The translations under genes and the position numbers were made by a program. Below are positions 62,933 to 64,000 of a DNA stretch of 64,000 nucleotides, in pieces (the stretch's first letter is position 1; every line of letters starts with the position of its first letter). The notes under the pieces are model-generated. The model was not told the origin of the DNA. It saw only the letters and a program-made list of their open reading frames with translations, and did not search any database. The stretch is taken from assembly GCA_902385255.1 (NCBI GenBank), contig CABMEV010000010.1:1-64000 (forward strand), given 5' to 3'. The DNA is from Candidatus Tiddalikarchaeum anstoanum (GTDB lineage: Archaea > Nanobdellota > Nanobdellia > Tiddalikarchaeales > Tiddalikarchaeaceae).

Positions 62933-63664
62933 ATGAAAAAATTCAGCGCAAAAAAAGTATACAATAAAATAGCCAAGAATTATCATGATTCAAGAACATC
63001 CAAAAAGAGTGAGTCCTGGTTTTTTAATAATTGTTTAGAAATGCCTAATACTTTGAAACTGTTAGGGAACGTAAAAAGGAAGCGCATTTTGGACCTCGGA
63101 TGCGGCACAGGTATTTATGCAAAAATATTAGCAAAGAAGGGCGCTAAAGTTGAAGGAATTGACATCTCAGAGAAGGAGATAGATATTGCAAGAATTGAGA
63201 ACCCGAAAATTAGTTTTCAGGTTGGCAGTGTTGAGGTGCTGCCTTACAAGAATAACAGCTTTGATATTGTTCTGTCTGCTTTGGTGCTGGAGTACTTAAA
63301 GAACTGGACTAAGGTATTATCAGAGGTAAGAAGAGTTCTTGTGAAAGGTGGATATTTTATTTTCTCGCTGCATAATCCTGTCTCAGCCTGCATCAAGATT
63401 AAGAATAATAAGGTGCGTGTCTATGATTATTTTAATGTTTCAAAAATTGAAACAAAATGGCCTAAGAGTTTAAAGAGTGTTAAGATGGTGTGGTATAATA
63501 AAACTATAGGGTCAATTGTTAAATTACTGGTTAAGAATGGTTTTATCCTTGTTGATTATGATGATGCCAGGCCTTTACCCAAAGCCAAAACATTATTCCC
63601 AAAAGAGTACGCAAGTGCGGCAAAAAGGCCTTATTTTTGCACTTGGAAGTGGAGGAAACTTTAA
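62933..63664 (+). CDS. Class I SAM-dependent methyltransferase
   Basis: A 243-residue methyltransferase. Motif I ILDLGCGTGIYAKILAKKGA (about 50-69), motif II VEGIDISEKEIDIA, and a motif resembling DIVLSALVLEYLKNW are in standard order, followed by LVKGGYFIFSLHNP. It resembles UbiE/COQ5- and BioC-like small-molecule methyltransferases; the substrate is unknown. It lies 16 bp after fen1 and is probably co-transcribed. Confidence 0.9.
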   Translation: MKKFSAKKVYNKIAKNYHDSRTSKKSESWFFNNCLEMPNTLKLLGNVKRKRILDLGCGTGIYAKILAKKGAKVEGIDISEKEIDIARIENPKISFQVGSVEVLPYKNNSFDIVLSALVLEYLKNWTKVLSEVRRVLVKGGYFIFSLHNPVSACIKIKNNKVRVYDYFNVSKIETKWPKSLKSVKMVWYNKTIGSIVKLLVKNGFILVDYDDARPLPKAKTLFPKEYASAAKRPYFCTWKWRKL

Positions 63665-63780
63665 GACTTGAAAAACTAGTTGCCTCAGGAGTCAACTTGA
63701 ATCATATTTGTTTCATTTCAAGCCATCTGTCATCATTGGCAGTAAGGATAAAGAATTTTTAGGTTTAAAATATTTGCTAT

Positions 63781-64000
63781 TCAGCTAAAGAGTGTAATTT
63801 TTATCTCATCCAGAAATGATACAAAATCATGTTTTAAGATTTTGCCAGCATCTAATATGAATTTTTTAACCAGGCTTTTATACCTGGCACTTATCTCTTC
63901 AAACCCGTCTTTTCCCATTCTTCCATTATATATCTCCCTAGCGCCGTATCCGAAAGTTTCAAGCCTCTTATCCGAGAGTTTTATGCAAACATCCCTTATT
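63781..64000 (-). CDS. Partial gene at the right edge, unknown
   Basis: Reading the minus strand in from 64000, one frame is open for 72 full codons and ends in TGA at 63781-63783. The visible C-terminal part is helical and charged (DKRLETFGYGAREIYNGRMG ... DFVSFLDEIKITLFS). The start lies outside the window. No family is recognised. The spacer 63665-63780 holds a CTTGAA...TTCAAG inverted repeat (about 63695-63721) that may terminate the convergent genes. Confidence 0.6.
   Translation of the reverse strand, partial: IRDVCIKLSDKRLETFGYGAREIYNGRMGKDGFEEISARYKSLVKKFILDAGKILKHDFVSFLDEIKITLFS

Overview
The window reads as an A+T-rich archaeal chromosome segment. Archaeal information-processing genes are spread throughout it: DnaG-type primase, proteasome beta subunit, the KH/beta-CASP termination nuclease FttA (aCPSF1), aRF1, a histone, aIF5A, RPA, Orc1/Cdc6, both subunits of DNA polymerase D, TFB, FEN-1 and SRP RNA. 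The pared-down metabolism (nucleoside salvage, anaerobic ribonucleotide reduction, thymidylate synthesis and little else) suggests a small-genome, host- or community-dependent anaerobe, probably of the DPANN type such as Woesearchaeota or Pacearchaeota. That placement is inference; no rRNA is present to settle it. Many genes have a TATA-like box about 22-32 bp before the start codon, implying leaderless mRNAs, while genes inside operons use Shine-Dalgarno sites.

Layout. 1-2823: the 5' 941 codons of a large secreted glycine-rich surface protein (it runs off the left edge and is absent from the ORF track as a whole), next to SRP RNA. 3.2-9.0 kb: M29 aminopeptidase, a secreted protein, dnaG behind a small Toprim gene, and GlyRS. 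9.0-15 kb: psmB-fttA, a pair of tandem paralogues of unknown function, MetRS, an acetyltransferase and tRNA-Ile(GAU). 15-18 kb: membrane proteins, a metallo-beta-lactamase-fold hydrolase and a two-HTH regulator. 18.0-18.5 kb: a gene-free stretch with an operator-like inverted repeat and a candidate structured RNA. 18.5-24.7 kb: aRF1, histone, a frameshifted small gene, ValRS, aIF5A and RPA. 24.7-28.4 kb: a Ca2+-type P-ATPase and a small partner gene, divergent from a PadR-like regulator, with a perfect palindrome between them.

28.4-36.4 kb is the replication centre. A gene-free region with two 34-bp repeats resembling archaeal origin recognition boxes precedes orc1/cdc6, DP1 and DP2. DP2 is interrupted by a single in-frame TAG just before its zinc-finger/catalytic part, so it appears as two ORFs of 650 and 505 codons.

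36.4-45.6 kb is accessory metabolism: a two-gene EamA-type transporter, a nitroreductase, and two tandem copies of a five-gene cassette (nucleoside phosphorylase, ECF S component, EcfT, two EcfA ATPases). The two copies have diverged. One ATPase of the downstream copy carries Arg in place of the Walker A Lys, and its partner has a degenerate signature motif, so only one composite ATP site looks intact.

45.6-64 kb: TFB with an unusual N-terminal extension, a TctA-like permease, AK6-like kinase, phosphoesterase, a PIN-VirB11 ATPase-KH protein, SerRS, then a deoxynucleotide cluster (NrdG, Tmk, a ThyA fused to an N-terminal domain, a thioredoxin-like protein, NrdD), a C39-like protein without an obvious catalytic His, ThpR, FEN-1, a methyltransferase and a partial gene at the right edge.

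The most notable items are the amber-split DP2, the putative origin, the duplicated nucleoside-uptake cassette, the 18.3-kb RNA candidate and the shared palindromic operator. All calls were made by eye from sequence; no database search was run.
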